NCBI GenBank assembly: GCA_964030475.1 | Contig: CAXIPT010000011.1 | Span: 953,899-1,017,898 of the forward strand | Length of the DNA stretch: 64,000 bases | Reading direction: 5' to 3' | Source of the DNA: Tethya wilhelma | Taxonomy: Eukaryota; Porifera; Demospongiae; Tethyida; Tethyidae | Shown: positions 31,416 through 46,445 of the stretch, one piece after another | Numbering within the stretch: the stretch's first letter is position 1 | How the letters are laid out: every line of letters starts with the position of its first letter | The notes under the pieces: generated by a model | What the model saw: the letters and a program-made list of their open reading frames with translations, nothing else | What the model was told of the DNA's origin: nothing | The model's database searches: none | Position numbers and translations under genes: made by a program

Positions 31416-34400
31416 TCATAGTTCTTCCACTTCTTCGTCCAACAATACAGAGTACTTGTAATTAGCATCGTCCTTTGACCTTCGACTTCCGTTCCCAGCT
31501 GGTACAATGTCGGGTAGGACTTGAACAGAAGTGGGTGTGGCATCATCTTGCGCCGCCCCCTCATGTGATTCAAGCTCATCCGATTGCTGATTAGCAAAGT
31601 GTATGAACACGTCATCCAGTGTTGTCTGGCTCACAGAGTAGTCCTGGATCACATGACAATGATGTCATCAGGTAAACAAATTACAGTCTCGTTAAGTTAC
31701 ACGTTCAATTAATTACTCGATTGAAGGGCAAATTAATAGCTAATGCAAAAACACAATTAACTTGTTATGAACTTGTCAATTAATTAGCGAAGAACATCGA
31801 ACAAGCAATACATGCTGTAAGTAAATTAAACCAATTAGTGAACAAATCAACTAACAAGCAAGATTAATTGATTGACAAGCAACACAACATAAAAACGAGA
31901 TTGATTAACACTTAATTCGATTAGCAAACCACAGTAACCAGCCACACACTCACCAAGATGTCCAGTGTTTCTCTTGCCTTCTCCATCAGCTCAAACACCT
32001 TGTGCAGGTGAAGACTGTTTAGTGGAAGTTGGTACACTACAGTATTGTAGTGCTCCTCCTGGAATGGGAATAGGACCACAACAACATGGGAATGAGATTC
32101 ATAACAATGATGTCATTATGACATCGTTTAAAATGGCACTATTTACTTATTTAGATACAATCAGCAAAAAGAACTGGCATGCATCAAAATGCTTATCCTT
32201 CACACAAAATGACTTGCCTATAATGGTTTAGTTTACATGTGCAAAGGAAAAGGTCTAGCTAGTAAAAAGGATGCTAAACAAGCTATAAAGTACAACACAC
32301 ACACACACACACACACACTGTATGTACCTTGAGAACAGACTGGTCAAAGTTCTGTCTGATGTACTCCTTCACTGCCTCCAACTCACTCCCCACTCTCACC
32401 TTGATGCGGTAACCCTCTCCGTACGTCGACTTGAGTTGCTGCGGAGATCCCAAACACCGGAATCGTCCGTTGACCATGATGCCAACACGGGAGCAGAGGG
32501 CCTCGCACTCGGCCATGCTGTGAGTTGTAAGGAGCACAGATTGGCCAGACGTGACCACACCCCTTATGATGGACCACAGGAAACGTCTCGCTCGCGGGTC
32601 AACACCTGACGTTGGCTCGTCCAATAGGATGAGGGGAGGTCTTGCTAGCAGGGCTATGGCGGTGGAGAGCTTGCGTCTGTTGCCACCGGAGTAGGTGCCG
32701 GCTGGTTTGTCAGCATATTCTTGAAGTCCGAGTTTCATCAGTGCCCAGTCCGTAACCCGTTTGACCTGTTGTTTTTTTCAATAATAAATTGATAATTATT
32801 ATTATGTGTTGTGTCTATGGGATGCTTATGTATAATATGACATGATTATTATTATATGCAAATGAGGCATCCATGAGGTAAATGTTGCATGCATACCAAC
32901 ATTGCATAATATTATACAATAAATACAATATTGTGAAAGTATTATTTACAATGTTATTGCCAGGCATGCATGTTTTCTCAGACACACCCCAGCATAATGA
33001 AATATAAAGTCATGCACAAACAGTTTTGTATCAGTTCACTTTCGTACAACAAACATTGTGATAGTGCACAGCTCAAGTTTGGTAATATGAGGACAGAAAG
33101 TGAACTGACCAAAATTTCTATAGGAATCACCCTGACTCTACTCATTATCATTGTATGGGTGCTATTTGCACTGCCAACTGTGTTCTACGCTTTAAATCTT
33201 GGAGATAATAATCAGGTACTAACTCATAATTGTATAGTCATTTGAGGAGCTGATAAAACATGCGGAAAAAGTGATAGCTGGTATTTTGCAAATTAATTTT
33301 CAAGGATATGCATGGTATGTACCATATATAATACCATATAGTTGGAAAGTTTGCAGTGTTTAACTTTCACAAATGTCTTTTCGTACGACATTTTACATTT
33401 TAACTTTTGCGGATGAGCTGAGTGACCCCCATATGTATATACATTACGTAGAATTTCGCATGCAGATAATAACTTTTGCGGATAGATCATGATCTGCAAA
33501 AACCATGAAAGTTAAACCCCACAAAACTTTCCAGCTATATGGTATACATTACACTGTGTAGGCAAGTGATGACCTAAGGTCTAATAGCAGTACTCAATGT
33601 ATGCCTCAAGAATACACTGGGAGTGTGTGTCGGAGAGAACTTCAGGAGAGGCAGCAGTGTCTCTTAGGAGTTGGGAAAGGACAAGACAACATTGAAAGCA
33701 TGATACTCATTCCTTCAAACATCGATCAAGATAGAGTAGAACAGGATGCGAGAACACTACTAGAATTAGGATTGCCATTCGTGAATCCAAGCCAAGAGTG
33801 TGAAGATGCAATAAGACCACTTGTATGTCTCTACCAGTTTGGCCTATGTGACACTGACTACCAACTGCACCAGGCATTACAGGAGGACTGTGTGAGAGTG
33901 CGTGATGACATTTGTTTTCAAGAGTGGAATATTGCTACAGAGCTGCTACTAGCTAACCCAAACCTTGGAAGCCTACCTCAGTGTGAAGAGCTCGGACTGA
34001 CTAGCAACAAGTCCAGTTGCCTTCTACAGGGTATGTACAGTACACGCATAGATAGAATAAATTTTATTCACACGTAATTGTAGCCCACTGATGATGTAGA
34101 TCAAAGTGCCGACAGTGTGTATATCAGTAATATTTCCCTGTGCATGCATGGCTGGTGATATGAGTCCCTATGGTTTCTGATATTTCCCTGTGGTTTGAAC
34201 TTAGTGTACCTATGAATGGTTTGAACCTAGTGTACTCAACCATGCTGGGCTACAAAAAAAAGTTATTACAGCCTTCACTGGGCTGTCTGGAGTAATACCC
34301 TCCCGCATGTGGTTACTTATATATTGCACTCGGGCTTCGCCCTGTGCAATACTAGTAACCACACTCGTGCATTATACTCCACACAGCCCAGTGAAGGGTG

Positions 34401-37400
34401 TAATAACTATAACTTATTTTTGCCATCAGAATCACTAAATTATAGCTCAAATTAATGCCCTCTACAGACTTAAGTCATAAATCAATTTATGCATGCATGG
34501 AAGCAATTATATATATANATAGGATGCTTTAATAGCTGTAACGCATCAATGAGATTGTATTAATATCACATGTAATCTGTCAGGGACATAGCATGCAAGC
34601 ATTTAATATTTATATCAACCAAGCATACTTACTACAATAAGACTTCAATGTCATCTATGAATTACTTAAGCAAATAAAATTTCATTTCATAGTCATGGAC
34701 AATGTGACTGAAAAGGAAACTGAAATGATTGAGACTACCAATGTGAATGTGCCAATGGAACCGACCAACTGTTCTGAGGGTTTCTACCTGAAGAATGGAA
34801 GCACCTGCAGACCAGAGTGTGGCGAGTGGGTTCATCCAAACTCCGTATTGAATAAAATTGCGGAAAAGTGGATAATCATAGTCAGTGTAACAGCAGCCAT
34901 TATAGCAAGTGTTCTATTCGTGATTATTGCAACAATATGCCAACGAGAAGTCATGTGAGTTCATACCAAAACTAGAACTTAAGTTATATATCAGATTCTA
35001 TTCATATGCAGTCATATGCAATCAAAAACGTCACAATATTAATCAGATTTCTAATATACACAGTAGCTGACCAATTATTGCACAAATTACAGTTATTGTA
35101 TTAAAACTAAGCGCAGAATCTATAATATAAAGACTAAGTAAAAATTTCATAAAATAAACATGGTAGGAATGGGCAGTGTACAATAATTATCAAGTTACTA
35201 TAGCTACGGTAACCAGGCACATGCACAACAAGGAAATTTGATGCCACTTTGGTCACACAATCCTAAATGACAATCCATGCACTTTGGTTATATAACCTTA
35301 CATTTTTTGTTTGCCTTAAACTTTGTAAGAATATACAATTCTATAAAATTACTGTAGAATCCTCGAAACTGCTGCATGCAACTTTCATCTTGATCAAGTA
35401 TTAAAGAAATGCAATTTATCAAGTTACTACTGTGCACACACACATTAAAGAAGCAAATTTGATAGTCATAAGTACATTACATATATAATCCTGTGTCTTC
35501 TGTTAATTGTCTTATAGGGTGTGTAAGAATTCACACTCTGTAAACTCATTACTATATATATATATAGAATCCTTGAAATTTTGGCATACAACTTTCAACT
35601 TGTTAAATATTAAGGAAATGCAAATTATCAAGTTACTATAGCTACTATGCAAGTGCACAACAAGGAAATTTGATGCCACTTTGGTCACACAACCCTAAAT
35701 GTTAAATGTATTGCACATGCAACTATATAGGAAATTTGACAATCCATGCACTTTGATTATATTACAGGACTAGTACTCTGTAGGAAAATTTTAAAAAAAT
35801 TAAGTAGTGTAGGGATGGGCAGTGCGGTAAAAGTATTGGAACAAGGCATGTCTCAATTTTGTGGTACATGACTACTTCATTTTTACTCTTGATCCCTCAT
35901 AACGGATTCTTAGTGTCGTAAATGCAATCAGTGATCTGTACAATATTATACTATAGCTTATTGTTGCATTGGTTCAAATTCCTACGAACCAGTTGGCCAA
36001 GCAGTGGAGTAAACTATAACAGACAGGCAACCTAAACTGGACTGCCAGCCAAGGGTTGGGTATAAAAAATAAAGTTGTCATGTGCCGAAATTGAGACACG
36101 CCTTGTTCCAATACTTTTCCGCACTGCCCATTCCTACACTACTTATTTTTTTTACTACTTATTCATTCAGTTTTTCAACACTACAGTGTAGAGACTGCCA
36201 GAGACTGGTTAGTCCCTACAAAAAACTTGAGTAGCAGCTACATGTACTTCACTATGCTGGAGGAAGCTAATGCGCATGCGCATAGTAATGCTACGTAAAT
36301 AGATAATGACCTTTGAACTCTACCTACAAAGATGGCTGCATTGTAGTACATGAATTTATACACTAAGTTTCAAAGCTTTCTAGTTATTGTTTAGGCATGT
36401 TTATGATGAAAACAAGTATCAAGGAATGTGGTACCCATGAAAGAACCTGTCAAAGTTGCCTCAACACATTCTGGTTCTCTGAAAATCCTTTTCAAGTAAG
36501 TCAGTTAGAAAGTACATAGGCCTTGCATGCAGTTGATAATCTGTCAGTGAGAACCACTGAGCAATTTCGAAGGTATAATTTTGTTTGACTAGAATTTTAC
36601 AGTGGCCAACATTTTGTATTGTGTCTATGGGACAGTCGGCCCATTCCTACTATATGTACTACCGTACATATGATTATAACTATTTTATATATATATATAT
36701 ATATTATAGATGGGCATATCCTACAGTCTACCTTGTGTATGTAATGTTTAACAGTTTCGTAGTGGGTAAGTATACTCTTGCAACATATCATGCACATCAT
36801 AATGCATACATGCGAATGCTGTTTACATGACATTATATACAGCTTTCACTATCTTCATAAGTGCTGTGGCTGGAAATAAATTGTTTTGTCAGGTCAGAGA
36901 TCTCTTGGAAACATATGAAAATGATACACCGTATTGTACTTTCACTGGTATGTAAGTTATAGTTAACTCATACAATCATACATTCCATCATTATACCATA
37001 TATATTGTGACTTTCGTAGTTGCTGCAGAGTATGAAAATTGAACGCATGAAAAATTGCAAAATAGTGGGTGCACGGGGCTGGGTAATGCAGCAATGCTCC
37101 AAAAATCTTACATACTAAAAATTTTAACATGAAAATTTCACAATTTATGGCATATATATACACTTAGTTATACAGATGTATAGATCATAAGCTTTTGTCA
37201 TTAATTTTTATCGCTATAATAGCCATAATTATAAATTAACAACTAAAATGGATTTTGCATGGCAATTGTTATATAAAATCGTCTGTGGTGATAAAAATTA
37301 ATACACTAGCAAGCAAAATTAACTTGCTGCAGCAGAGCACTATACCAAAAGTATACGATCAATTTAGTTTCTTTCATAGTGCTGATTTGAGGGAAAAAAT

Positions 37401-40400
37401 TTAGATTCGCACATGGTAATATTGTGTTTGATTTGCCCGCACTCATTAATTTTGACCTCACATGGTGGCATGCATAATGTAAGATCGGGCCAAAGCTCTC
37501 CCCTTCATTTAAGTATAAGATCACAACTAGAAGTAAGATCTTACATGTCATTTGCAAGAAAGTTCTACCTGGATGGGTATTACATAATATGAGGGTATAC
37601 ATCTCCTTTTTAGGAATTGTATACTACTATGGCCTCGTTCAAGTTGCACTGTGGCTTCTATTCCACGCTGGAGCAATGTTCTGGTCTATAGTGTTCCCAT
37701 TCCACTACAGACGTTGGAAAAACCAAGATAGAGTCAAATACATTCACATCACGACTGTCATCCTAGCCCTATTGCTACCCACCATAGCACCTATTGCAGC
37801 ATCGCTGAAGGGTGGTTTTGTCAGTGCTTCTGCCCCAACTTATGCCTGTCTTGGAAGAGATGCTAACGTGTCGTTTGCCACGTTCATGTTGCCAATAAGC
37901 ATGTGTGCAGCAATTGCATCGTCTATGCTGATCATCATATTCTGGACTATTCTTAAAGTAATTGTGAAGGTTGATTGATAAATATGCATTTTCTTACACA
38001 TGTATGTATGTATGTATATGTATGCATAATTTAAAAATTATTAAGGTTACGATGTACAGTTTGAATATGAATAATTCATGAGGAAATTTGTTCTCCCTAC
38101 ATCTATATAGCATCAGAAGTGCTTTTAATGATTTCTACGTTTTAAAAAGCAATATAGTTGTGGCTAATTTTTTTTTTGTAAAAATTTAGAACTCAATTTT
38201 TCTTTCTACTGTGTATATCATATTCAACTGTGCACCTTAACCTTAAGTAGCATGTTTACTATACCAATGACATAAATTGGGAAAACCTTGTGTCTCTTAA
38301 AAATAATTTTGTTCCCATTCAAGCATGACATTATGCAGCCCCAATCACTATTTTGTAAAAAAGCAAATTAACTTTGATTTTTGCTATATATTGCTTTCTA
38401 CCACAGCAATTTGTTATCAAGACTATCTCAAGCAACACGAATAAAAATGCCAAAATCAATGCCACAAAAGCTCAAGTGAAAATCTTGTGTATCCTCTGTT
38501 TCTACGTCCTACTTGGAGTCACTGGACTTGTCGTGTTTGCTTTCGCTCAAGCTACAAGAGAAGCTAACGCTGCTTCACTTGGAAGATACTTCCTGTGTGA
38601 GAGTGTGGGAGGAGACACTGGGAAATGTGATGCAGAAGCAACAGCCTTTTCAGCAATTCTAGGAATACTACTTATTGTAACTTACCTCCTTCAAGGTTTC
38701 CTACCAGTGATCGTACTGCTGTTTGGTTTGAACACCAATAAACTTGGTGTTGAAAACATGAAAGAAACTTTGTGTGGCTGTTACCGTAAATATTTAAGAA
38801 GGCGCTTAGCCTTCTCTAGCAAAACTACAGCTAGTGCCTAAAATGTCTTTTAAGCTCCAATGTTTCATAATGATTATCTGAATGGTAAATTTATCAAACT
38901 GTATATGTGTTACAACAATTAATATACATTATACTATACAATGAGGTCTTGAGTTTGTCAAATTACTTTTGTCATGAGATTATCGTAGATTTTAATAGAT
39001 AATAGCATCAGTTTAGGAAAGAAAACATGGTAATAAATTATAGTTACATGACATACATGGTAATATACGTACAATGTAGAAATGGGTCAAATGCTTCAAC
39101 CTTTAACTACATCTTTGTGCAACTATAACATTTGAAAACAGTGTAAGAAGAAGGAAAAAATTCCACAAAAGTAATCAGTGTAGGAATGGGCAGTGCCAGA
39201 AGCAATGGCAATAGGAATGAACTTCAACACATTAGTACACTTCACTTTCCCCTCATACAAACATGTACTGTACATTCAATTAAGGGGATTCTCTCCTCCT
39301 ATGTAGCTCCTCCTTTTCCTTTACCCCTTAAAAGTTTTCCCATCATAAAGAATCTTGATGTCTGCATGGCTTCAACAAAAACTTATGTACGGGAATAATA
39401 GGAAACCTATAATGGAGCCTACATTTGTTAGAAGTATTGGCAAAGGTTTGAGCATATACAGTGTAGGCCTATACCCCATTCAATAACATGATTACAGCCA
39501 TGCATGCATAACTTTAGATTGTTTTTTGTGTGCATGCATGCAGCTGGGACTTTTTTCACACAAACCAATGTTGCAATAATGGCTATGAATAATGCAGTCA
39601 GTCACGTACAGGTACAAATGTCTACATACCATGATTCATGATTAAGTTACTGTACTGATATCTTAGCCATAAGAGATGCAGCATTAAAGTTATACTGTGC
39701 AATAAGTGTGTAGCTAAAAGTATATGGAATAATGACATTATAAACTTATTTTTCAGTTACACAGTGACTAAACCTTTCAATCGTGCAGAGTATATCAAAA
39801 TTTAATAATTGTAGTGATATTAAACAAGTTTTGAATTTGAGGTCAACCATACGATTAACATTAATCATTATTGAGGTAAGCATGAGATTGCAAGCAGCGC
39901 TGCACAAAACATTATGAATACAATTGTAAGAGTAATATTCATAGGGTAATTGCCAGCCTGGAATGCATGCTTATCAGACGACACACCCATTAAAAATTAT
40001 AGTTAAAGCCATGTATACGTACAGTTGTTATTCAACTGGAATCAGTCAAAATATTGCATGCAACAGTTGAGATAGATAGTACAGCTATGCAGCTCGAGTT
40101 TGGTAATAGAAGGACGGTGTGTAGAAACTGTGAAGCTACTAAAATTTGTACGTGGATCTCCCTGTCTACCCTCATCATCCTGGTATGGATATTGTTTGCA
40201 TTGCCGACTGTGTTCTTCTTCATAAATCTCGGAGAAGATGAGGTATTGCTAACTGCATGGAATCATGGCATGCATGCGTGCAGCATGTATATCGTAAAAT
40301 TTAGGCTACATGCAGTCTTCAGCATCTAACAGTTGCATGCATGCATGTGCATGATCGATTGTCCACGCTGCAAGGAATACAATACTTTATTATTATACAC

Positions 40401-43400
40401 TGTGCAATGATCGTATAGGCAAGCGATGACCTAAGGTCCAACAATGATACTCAATGTGTGCCTCAAGAATACACTGGGAGTGTGTGCAAGAGAGAGCTTC
40501 AAGAGAGGCAGCAGTGTTTCTCAGGAGTTGGGGAAGGACCAGAAAACAATGAATCTATGATATTCATTCCTTCAGGCAAAGATGGAGCAGAACAGGATGC
40601 AAAGATACTACTAGAATTAGGATTGCCATTCGTGGATCCAAGCCCAGAGTGTGAAGATGCAATCAAGCCATTTGTGTGCTTGTACCTGTTTGGCCTGTGC
40701 GACGCTGATCACCAACTATACCAAGCATTGCAGGAAGACTGTGTGAGATTACGAGATGACGTTTGCCACCGAGAATGGAACGAGGCTGCAGAGCTGCTAC
40801 AGGAGTACCCAGATCTTAGAAGCCTACCTCAGTGTGAAGACCTTGCACTCTCTAACAACAAGTCTAGTTGTCGTAGACACGAGTTAGGTGGGAGTATAAT
40901 TTGTTACTTTTTTTGTTGCATTGTCTATATGAAAATGAACTCAGATGCTCCATAGATCAATAAATCATGGATGAATGCACACAGCAACTAGATTATAGAC
41001 CAGTTGCTTTCTATATTTAAAGTTACACTGCCTGCATTTTGATCGAGTTCTAGTAGTAAACTATACATGCATCCAGTAAAGCATGACAAATAAGCTGTGC
41101 ATGCATGCATATGCAATGCACTCATTAATTTGAACATAAAATTTTAGCAAAATGCACGAATATTTCTTAACATAGAATATTTCTTAACATATAGACACGA
41201 ACAATGTGATTGTGACTGAATCTAACACTGAAATGATCGAGACTGGAGACATGACAGTGACAATGGTGCTGACCAACTGTTCTGAGGGTTTCTACCTGAA
41301 GAATGGAAGCATCTGCACACCAGAATGTGGCGAGTGGATTCATCCAAACTTCGTATTGAATAAAATTGCAGAAAGGTGGATAGTCATAATCAGTGTAACA
41401 GCGGCCATGATAGCAAGTGTTCTATTCTTGACTATTGCAACTGTATGCCAACGACAAGTCATGTGAGTACATGTATAATATTATACTAGAACTTACGAAT
41501 ATGTGACAATATTTGAGTGGATGCATGCCATGGATTGCATGCATGAATATAAGAATGGATGTCTATTAATAAATTCATACTATAATGATTTTTTAGATGG
41601 TCATACCCTACAGTCTACCTTGTGTATGTAATGTTCAACAGTTTTGCATTGGGTAAGTCTGTATGTATATTATAAAGGAATTATAATCACATAATAGATA
41701 AAAGTTAATATTGATTTGACGTTGTTTTACGTGCATGTATAGCTCTCACTATCTTCATAAGTGCTGTGGCTGGAAAAAAATTGTTTTGTCGGTCCAGAGA
41801 TCTCTTGGAAACGTTTCAAAATGGCACGCCATATTGTACTTTCACTGGTATGTAGGTTCATCATCATCAATTCACAAATATATATATATACATCTGGCAT
41901 TCTATATGTTTATATGTCCAAGCAAATTTTTATCGCTATTATATGTAGTATGAATGGTATATATACATGTATGCATGCTTAGACTCAATACCATGGCATA
42001 GCTAAAAGGCCATCTATGATGCATATACATGCTTTGCCATATTACATGTGCATACATGCAGGGATCATATACTACTATTGGCTCCTTCAAGTTGTACTGT
42101 GGCTTCTATTCCACTCTGGAGCAATGTTCTGGTCTCTCCTGTTCCCATTCCACTACAAACGATGGAAGGAATTAGGAAAAACCAAATACGTTCACATCAC
42201 GACTGTCATCCTAGCCCTATTGGTACCGACCATACCAGCTATAGCAGCATCGCTGAAGGGAGGTTATATCAGTGCTACTGCCCCAACTTTTGCCTGTCTG
42301 GGAGCAGATGCTAACGTGGCATATGCCACATTGGTGTTGCCAATAAGTGTGTGTGCAGCAATTGGATCGTCTATGCTGATCATCATATTCTGGACTATTC
42401 TCAAGGTATAATTGTGAACATCAATTGCACAACAAACAATCATGCATGCAGAAGCATAATATTTAGCCTCGTACATAAACCAGGCCTTCTCTGCTATGAT
42501 TACTAGGCTGAGAATAAGATCCGGAAAATTCTTAGTCTAGTTTAGAATCTAAGCAAATTAAGATATGCAAATGATATGTAAATACCATGAATTAATACTA
42601 CAACCATTTGTTTAGATTCTAAATATTTAGAATCCGGAATTTCAAAGTATGCAACGGAGGGCCAGTTAATGAAGCTAGCAGAAGAATACACAATTTTATC
42701 TGTGAATTATAATTTCCAATGCTATTACAATTTCAACACAGAAATTTGCTCTGAGGACATGCGCCAGAACCACAAACAAGACTGCCAGATTCAGTGCCAC
42801 TAAAGCTCAAATGAAAATCTTGTGCATCTTGTGTTTTTACATCCTACTGGGGGTCTTCGGACTCATTGTGTTTTCTTTTGCTCAAGCTGCAAGAGAAACC
42901 AGCACTATTTCACTCGAAAAATACTTCCTGTGCGAAAGCGTGGGTGGAGGCAGTGAGAAATGCAATGCAAAATTGACATCCTTTTTCCCAGTTCTAGGAA
43001 AACTTGTCATCGTGACGTACATCCTTCAAGGTCTCCTGCCGGTGATCGTACTGCTGTTTGGTTTGAATACTAACAGATGTAGTGTTGAAAGCATGAGAGA
43101 AAGTTCGATGTGTGGCTGTTGTCATAGACGTATGAGAAGAAGGCGTTCTACCTTCACCAGCTGAACTATAATAATTATAGTGATCTCTTTAGTGCACATG
43201 AATATATACATAACGAAATATACTAAACAGAATATTTATATTTATATATTTAATTTATTATAGTGGGGGTTGAGTTTTGTTATTCATATATGGTATTGAT
43301 ATTAAACTAAATAATTACATGATGGTGAGTACATGTGTGCATGCATGTATTCAGGATATGGTATATGGAATACTGCATGTTGAACTATAAGTCTTTATTC

Positions 43401-46394
43401 AATTTGGCAAAAGTTTGAGCCTAGGGCACCTACCCCATTCAATCACATGACTATATACAGGCATGCATGCGTAACTTATAACATGTGCATGGCTTGTTTT
43501 TTCAGCGTACATGCATGAATGAATCATGCAGATCTGTTTAATCACACAAAATAAAGTTGCAATTGTGGTTATTAATAATACAGTCATGCATGTACACAAA
43601 TGTATACCATGAGCACTGATGCCCTAGCTATAGAGATGCATGCAGTATATAACTGCATGATGTGCTATAAGTATGTATATATATATATATGGGATTAATT
43701 TCTATATTATATTGGCTTATACTGGGTCCGTGTACTAAGCTAAATAAATGGTAGTCAATGAAGCCGACACTCTAGTCCTGTGCCGTTATAGAGTGCCGGT
43801 CTCTAGTCCCATGCCGCTAGAGTGCCGGTAAATCCGGATATTATAATCTGGCAATACAAAGTATACGGACTACCGGTTCTCTAGACACTTCGTTTTATAA
43901 ATTTTTTACTACTTGTAGAGACACAGATCAACTATGAGATGAGAACATTGAAGACAAGGCTGTCAAGGTTGCTACACTGGTCAGAGAAATGATTAAGGCC
44001 TCATGCTCATGGAGGCCTCCCCCATGAGCATGAGGTTTAATTTTAAACCTGTGGAAAGTACTGGCTATAAACTTGTGCAAAGGACCAAACTTAGTACTAG
44101 ACTCTATAAAGTTCAACTATATATTGTATGTATTAAATCTGTAGCTCATTTATAGACATTCATGCACTGCTGCATGAAGTTGCATACCCAACATCCACCT
44201 CCATTGAGACTCAGCAAAGTTTACAATCAACTGTTGAAAACTGCTCATCTCATCAAAGCAACCAAGTACAGCTCCTCAAACATGTGGTTGTTGTAAAGTA
44301 TTGATTTACCGTATGGGACTTAAATTTGGCAGAACTTAATTTTTGCTTTTTTGCTCTGAGAAAGCCCCACCCACGAAAATTATTTAACGAAATTTTTCAT
44401 GAAAAATTTTCTCATGTGACAAGCCTTAGCGCCTAGAGGTTGAAAGTGTGCAATTAGAGATCACAGGGATAATGTTGATTGCTTAAAAATTGCTGAGTCA
44501 GTGATATTTTTTCTGCTTGATCAGCAGTTTTTCTTCGTGTACTGTTTGCATACTTCCATTTAAGCAATCAACGTTATCCACATAATATCTAATTGCGCGC
44601 TTGCAACCTCCTCTGCTTATAGTGCCTATTGAACATGAAGTGTTAACAAAAAGAAACGGATTCTGAGCAATCATGTCTCTCTTCAGCTACTTTTCTAATA
44701 AGATTGATGAGCGGTACCCATGCAGCGGAAGCAAAGCTGCCCCATCCAAATCAAACCATACAGATGGACTTTGGCGGTACTGATAGCATCGTTCGCCACA
44801 GATATTGAACTAGAAGGAATTTTCCTAGCATGAGAATGCTGGTAGAAAAAATTTGAATAATTTTCTCAAAATATCCAACCAATTTCAAACTTTCAAGCAC
44901 CATTCGAGAGCGCTCATTCTCCCCATTCTATTGGTTGTTTTTCCAGCTTCCTACGCCTTACCAATCAAAAGTTAGCTATATTTTGTCCCATATGAAAAGT
45001 ATTGCATGAACTTCATTATTTCACTTTCAGTGGCATTCTCAAACCAGATGGACTTTAGTCAGTACCGTGACGGTACCCCAGCTTGACTGCCAATGGTCTC
45101 ACTCATTGGATTCACAGTCAAAGAGCAACTTGAAGCCTTTTAGATGAACATATATACCATGCAGAAATGGTGCTGAGGAAAGAAAACAACAGAACTTGGA
45201 AAAAGAGCAGCGGTTAACTATACCTATATTACCTGTACCTTGTGTATGCGTGGCAAAGTATAGCATGCACTTCCGGTAGAGCCATCCATTTACTGCGAAA
45301 TTTATTCAATGAAATGTTTGTGGAGCGCTATCCGTGAAATTTAAGACCAGCGAAAACTTAAGTCCCATACGGTATGTGCACAATGGTAAAATTGTTTCTA
45401 CCAGTGATGTCACTCATATAAGTTTTAAATTACCACACCTTCCCTATATAGGTTTGAAAATTCAACTGCACACACAGGGAAGGCCTAGATATGAAGCTAA
45501 GAAATGACAGTCGTAGGGAAAAATTCTTAGCACAATAGAGTTTGTGTGATTCTGTGTTTTGGTGTACTGCTATAGGACTAGGTTTTGGGGTCCAATTGCT
45601 ATACCCTCTGAAAAGGAGATATTAATAAAGGATACAAGCTAGAAACTTGTCTATTTACACAAGTTCATGTCAGCTATATAATGTGCTTGACTCGTGTATA
45701 AATACCAAAATCAACCAAACATGTCACAGCTGAACCTATAGGTCAATGTGATAAGATCAATGCCAGAGGAGTACATTTCCTATTGTAGCCCACTGACGAC
45801 GTAGATCAAAATGCCCGACAGTGAGTATATCAGTGATTCCCCGTGGTTTGAACCCAGTGTACCTATGTAAACTCAACTACCACGTTGGGCTACAAAACAG
45901 TTATTATATACAGTCGATTTCAGCTGTGTTGGAACACATTCGTGTGTGTGCATACACATACCTATGCATGTATAGTATTATGGTAGGAAGTGGAAGTGTA
46001 TATTATACTGATGTTTACATGTAGCTATAGATCTATGCACAGATCTATACTGCTGTAAACATCAGTATAATACATACACAAGCAAGGAGCCTGGCAAGCA
46101 AAGTGAGCCACACTCCTTGAACATATACAGTAGACACCATTAAATAATTAAACTTTCATATGCAGACAGAAATTTATAGAAAGCATGCCCAAAAATGGAG
46201 GAAAAACTCCCTCAAATGCCACATCATTGTACAATGAGAATGGGGAAATCATAGTAGTCATCTATTTCCTCCTCCTGACAGCTGCATGTTGTTTTCATTA
46301 ACCTACAGCTAATGCATACATGCACCCACTCATGCACCTTTGCTTTCCTGGTTCTAGTCTCAGGGTCCCAAGCTATCAGCACACTATTTTTAAA

Positions 46395-46445
<51 letters not shown>

